A stretch of 63,485 bases of DNA from an uncultured Oscillibacter sp. (GTDB taxonomy: Bacteria > Bacillota > Clostridia > Oscillospirales > Oscillospiraceae). The notes below the pieces were generated by a model that was given only the letters and a program-made list of their open reading frames with translations, was not told the origin of the DNA and made no database searches. Positions 60,994 to 63,485 of the stretch are shown one piece after another. Each line of letters opens with the position of its first letter. The first letter of the stretch is position 1. Position numbers and translations under genes: made by a program. The DNA is taken from the NCBI GenBank assembly GCA_900770295.1, contig CAAGJQ010000157.1, forward strand, positions 1-63,485. The letters run 5' to 3'.

Positions 60994-61478
60994 AATGAGC
61001 TCCTTTCCGGGGCATGACCCCTACTTTTTTCTTGTTGCAGTAGGCTTTCAGGGATAACGACCGCAGAAGTGATATCACCCTTTCGATTTTGACCCCACTT
61101 TGGAACACCCTGAAAAACCCCGTAACTGCCCGCACTGCGGGCAGAAGTGACCGAACAGGGCGTCGCGCTTGACGCCTGGTGTTTATCCCGCTTCACGTCG
61201 TCGCCAGCTCCATATCCCTCGTTTCCGCCCCCAATGGGCGAAAACTCGCTCATTACGCAGCTCCTCCTTTTCCCACCGAACCCGCTTGGCCCAGGCCACC
61301 TTCTCTTGGCTTGCGCCAATTCACCTTGTCGCTGGGCTTCGGCGGGAGCCCTATATTGTCCTCCGCAGGTCGTTGGAAACCGGGCCAAATCCGCCCAAAC
61401 AGAGCTGAGCGGTGTCTGTTCCCGCAGCGTTCGTCAAAGCCCCACACAGCGGCTCACAGGGGCGAACACGGGGCAAAC
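60994..61478. other. 485-base gene-free region with candidate origin of transfer
   Basis: No coding frame here is convincing. On the mobC-proximal side at 61126-61144 there is a hairpin, CTGCCCGC-ACT-GCGGGCAG, followed by AAGTGACC, a layout typical of nick regions upstream of mobC-relaxase pairs. The remaining 330 bases are GC-rich with no terminator or clear promoter that I can see. Confidence 0.4.
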
Positions 61479-61922
61479 TCAGGCACTCTGTTCGCTATCT
61501 GCTGGGATGAACTCCGCGCCCAGTTTGTCAGCCTTTGCCTGGGCTTTTTGTTGTGCGGCTGTCCGCATCAGTTCTTCCATCTGCCGTTCATGCCAGAGGT
61601 TGACGGCGTGCTGGATCGGCAGGATGGTGTACTTCAGACAGCCATTGCGCTTGAGGCCATCCTTGGTGGTGATGTCCGTATGCTCCGTGATGATGAGTCC
61701 GTGTTCTTCCAGCTTGCCAACATACTTTGCCACGGTGTTGACAGAGATGCCCAACTTTTCCGCGATGGTGGGATAGCTGACGACGCACTGCCAGATACGT
61801 CGGTCCTCGATACGGAGCAGGTATGCGTAGATGGCGAGCTCGTACACGTGCAGCTTCAAATCGAAGACCGTATTGGGGAGCGTGAAATAATTTCTTTGAC
61901 TTTCTCGTTTTGTGTTACCCAT
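61479..61922 (-). CDS. Winged-helix DNA-binding protein (replication/transcription type)
   Basis: 147 residues from ATG 61922, which overlaps the excisionase stop (TAATG). NYFTLPNTVFDLKLHVYELAIYAYLLRIED then CVVSYPTIAEKLGISVNTVAKYVGKLEEHGLIITE is a HTH_36-type winged helix as found in element-borne replication initiators and regulators. The C-terminal helix is charged (WHERQMEELMRTAAQQKAQA). Confidence 0.75.
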   Translation of the reverse strand: MGNTKRESQRNYFTLPNTVFDLKLHVYELAIYAYLLRIEDRRIWQCVVSYPTIAEKLGISVNTVAKYVGKLEEHGLIITEHTDITTKDGLKRNGCLKYTILPIQHAVNLWHERQMEELMRTAAQQKAQAKADKLGAEFIPADSEQSA

Positions 61923-62131
61923 TACTGCACCCCTTTCGTGTGCGCGGAGATCCATTTCCGCAGTTCCTCCTTGGGGATGACGATGCGCTTGCCGATACGC
62001 AGAGAGGGAAAGTCATCCTCCTGAATGAGTTCGTACACGCTGGAGTCGGAGACGCCCAGCAGTTCGGCCAGCTGCTTCACGTTTAAGAGCAGAGGCAGTT
62101 CATCATAGCTGGTGAATACAGATTTCTTCAA
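61922..62131 (-). CDS. Excisionase / MerR-like HTH_17 protein
   Basis: 69 residues. LLNVKQLAELLGVSDSSVYELIQEDDFPSLRIGKRIVIPKEELRKWI is the HTH_17/excisionase fold. AAGGAGG precedes the start. It is expected to direct the recombinase towards excision and may regulate the following gene. Confidence 0.9.
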   Translation of the reverse strand: MKKSVFTSYDELPLLLNVKQLAELLGVSDSSVYELIQEDDFPSLRIGKRIVIPKEELRKWISAHTKGVQ

Positions 62132-62188
62132 TCGCTTTTGTCCTCCTTAGAAAATTAAATTGTTTCGTTCTCTGATTTTCTATTTTTG

Positions 62189-62217
62189 ATTATAGCGAAT
62201 GGTTGACGTCCTCACAA
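62189..62217 (-). promoter_or_regulatory. Promoter of the excisionase operon
   Basis: Minus strand TTGTGA (62217-62212), 17-base spacer, TATAAT (62194-62189). It overlaps the opposing promoter at 62203-62231. Confidence 0.7.
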
Positions 62218-62231
62218 TAGTTTTGTATAAT
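62203..62231 (+). promoter_or_regulatory. Promoter of the DUF6076-like gene
   Basis: TTGACG, 17-base spacer, TATAAT. Its -35 box lies inside the spacer of the excisionase promoter. Confidence 0.75.
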
Positions 62232-62297
62232 CTTCTTTAGACTGATTTTAATTATATACTTTAGGAGCCATCCACATTTTACAAAAGGAGGGCGGCT

Positions 62298-63485
62298 ATG
62301 AAAAAGGACTACTCAGAATATCAACCCAGTGAAACTGAGAAGTACCACTATTGGCACGGCAACAGCCGGGAAGCCCGGTTCGATTATTTTGACAACCGAG
62401 TCTCCTTTCTGCCTGAGAGCAAAAGCATCCGCATCCAGGTAGACCCGTACAACGAGGAGATCATGCGAAGGAAGGACATCGAAGAGGACGATGCCTTACA
62501 GGAAAAGCATCTGGGCATCAAACTCAAACAAGAGGGGGACCCTGACGACGAGGAGTACCGCGAAAAGGAACTCAAGAAAAATCAGGAGGACTATGATCGT
62601 CTGAGCAGCCGGTATCAGATCGACCGGGAGCAGTATGAAGAGCAGTTGGGGTACTGGTACGACTATCACCATGAAGAAAAATTGATCCCGCAGAACAATG
62701 TGCTCAGCGGGACCGTCATCAGACTGCAATACGGGGAAGGGCTTTTGGATTTTATCTACGCGGATTTTCTGCCCGAATATAAAAAGGCCATGGAGAATAT
62801 CCTGCTGCTCAAATCGTTTGCGGAAATCGTGGCAGAAGAATACTTTCCTGACCGGAAGTCCTCTGCCGAGCAGAGAGAGCCCGAGGCGGATAAGGTGTTC
62901 AACTGCACGCAGGAGATCGTGGAGGACTATTTCAAGTATGCATCCACCTGCTTCTATACACGGGACATGTCCTACTGCTCTCTGTACAGTGCCATCTGTC
63001 CTCCGGTCTTTGACCATGACGCTGTTGCCGACAAAGGACTCCAGCGATACTATCGCTACCTGACCATGCTGCAGAAGGAATATCTGGAGCTGCTGGAATT
63101 CTGCTTCGACGAAACATACTTCCCGGAGGTATTGGGAGAGCTCCATCCAGCCGAGCGCTACTGCCTGTACCGCCGCCTGCATGACCAGCCCCAAGTTTCC
63201 CACAGGAAGGAACTATTCACTTTCTCAGCCCGACAGATGAGTGGAAACAAGATGCCTTATGGAATGACCAAAGAAGAACTGCTTTCGCGCCTGGGCAAAG
63301 CCCGGACGGTGACGGAGCAGCAGAAGGCTTTTGCGGAAAAGTACGGCGTTGATCCGGAGAATCTGATCAACATGAGCACGATCCCCCACTTTCTTCACGT
63401 GGAGTATGCGTTCCATTCGGTGGCGGATATTTTGGAGCTGGAGTTCACCAAGCTGCTGGAGCATCAGGTGCGGTTCCGGAAATGC
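62298..63485 (+). CDS. DUF6076-like protein, 3' end outside window
   Basis: 396 codons to the window edge with no stop. ATG 62298 follows AAAGGAGGGCGGCT. The N-terminal third is highly charged with many Glu/Lys/Tyr (DDEEYREKELKKNQEDYDRL). The end of the visible part (HVEYAFHSVADILELEFTKLLEHQVRFRKC) is the segment that precedes the zinc-ribbon in DUF6076 proteins of clostridial elements; that ribbon would lie just past the window. Function unknown. Confidence 0.75.
   Translation, partial: MKKDYSEYQPSETEKYHYWHGNSREARFDYFDNRVSFLPESKSIRIQVDPYNEEIMRRKDIEEDDALQEKHLGIKLKQEGDPDDEEYREKELKKNQEDYDRLSSRYQIDREQYEEQLGYWYDYHHEEKLIPQNNVLSGTVIRLQYGEGLLDFIYADFLPEYKKAMENILLLKSFAEIVAEEYFPDRKSSAEQREPEADKVFNCTQEIVEDYFKYASTCFYTRDMSYCSLYSAICPPVFDHDAVADKGLQRYYRYLTMLQKEYLELLEFCFDETYFPEVLGELHPAERYCLYRRLHDQPQVSHRKELFTFSARQMSGNKMPYGMTKEELLSRLGKARTVTEQQKAFAEKYGVDPENLINMSTIPHFLHVEYAFHSVADILELEFTKLLEHQVRFRKC

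Larger units (their letters stand above)
53384..63485. mobile_element. Integrative mobilizable element next to tRNA-Ala, right end outside window
   Basis: From the tRNA 3' end onward the genes are: two tyrosine recombinases, a small helper-like gene, a CAP protein, toxin-antitoxin, relaxase with accessory protein, winged-helix protein, excisionase, and a DUF6076-like gene. This is the content of an integrative mobilizable or conjugative element. The integrase next to a tRNA 3' end fits tRNA-directed integration. No type IV secretion gene is visible, but the element continues past the window. The exact attachment core cannot be set without the other end. Confidence 0.8.

Noticed and set aside
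61147..61776. Plus-strand frames in the gene-free region upstream of the mobilization genes
   Set aside because: They have no ribosome binding sites, no motif and overlap the opposite winged-helix gene; composition is not coding-like.

Overview
The window looks like a chromosomal segment of a GC-rich, anaerobic, endospore-forming member of the Clostridia, probably Oscillospiraceae (Flavonifractor / Lawsonibacter / Oscillibacter-like). This is an inference from sporulation and germination genes (pdaA, spmAB, gerM-like, cwlJ-gerQ, a SpoVK-like AAA ATPase, a LysM-GH18 cortex-lytic type enzyme), a Gram-positive large SRP RNA beside dnaX, strong AGGAGG ribosome binding sites and few aerobic functions. 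No ribosomal RNA is present, so the species cannot be fixed.

Layout. 1-8435 (minus): a 2546-residue secreted dockerin protein (phosphodiester glycosidase-like, purple acid phosphatase and CotH domains) followed 34 bases later by a cohesin-like secreted protein with a (GGSTT)n linker that runs off the window; a divergent XRE regulator lies at 8749. 9112-11174: decayed DNA with an amidoligase pseudogene, an end-like repeat scar, a truncated thioester-domain protein and a 5'-truncated CAP protein. 11214-12044: pdaA. 12134-24804 (minus): a tightly packed 19-gene contractile phage-type locus from small terminase to YmfQ/XkdU-like baseplate protein. It has intact packaging, capsid, sheath, tube and baseplate genes but no recognisable tape-measure protein, tail fibre, lysis, repressor, integrase or replication genes. 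24999-30217: a PH-domain membrane protein, a KdpDE-like two-component pair beside cstA, and a ZIP transporter.

30356-33096: a LysR regulator, a LysM-GH18 enzyme and a small Cys-rich protein. 37910-33138 (minus): a compact six-gene run with ApbE lipoprotein, NusG-II protein, Gx transporter, SpoVK-like AAA, 2-hydroxyacid dehydrogenase and FNT channel, suggesting a flavin-based redox module tied to anaerobic carbon flow. 38140-52843: core functions including AbrB-type regulator, spmAB, ComEA-RR-HK-GerMN operon, D,D-carboxypeptidase, nitroreductase, cwlJ-gerQ, glycosyltransferase, TSCPD protein, DUF4127 lipoprotein, ybaB and dnaX. The SRP RNA (about 52858-53012) lies directly upstream of dnaX.

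53139-63485: a tRNA relic, an intact tRNA-Ala(CGC), then an integrative mobilizable element entering at the 3' side of that tRNA and continuing past the window: two tandem tyrosine recombinases, a CAP-domain secreted protein, a RelB/RelE-type toxin-antitoxin pair, a MobP-type relaxase fused to Sel1-like repeats with a ribbon-helix-helix partner, a winged-helix protein, an excisionase and a DUF6076-like gene. The CAP gene and the toxin-antitoxin pair each sit in a module of about 0.9 kb with the same left-end and right-end repeats, an arrangement I cannot assign to a known element type.

The three things most worth following up are the tape-measure-less, gene-transfer-agent-like phage locus, the cohesin-dockerin pair built on a phosphoesterase/CotH megaprotein, and the repeat-bounded modules in the mobile element.
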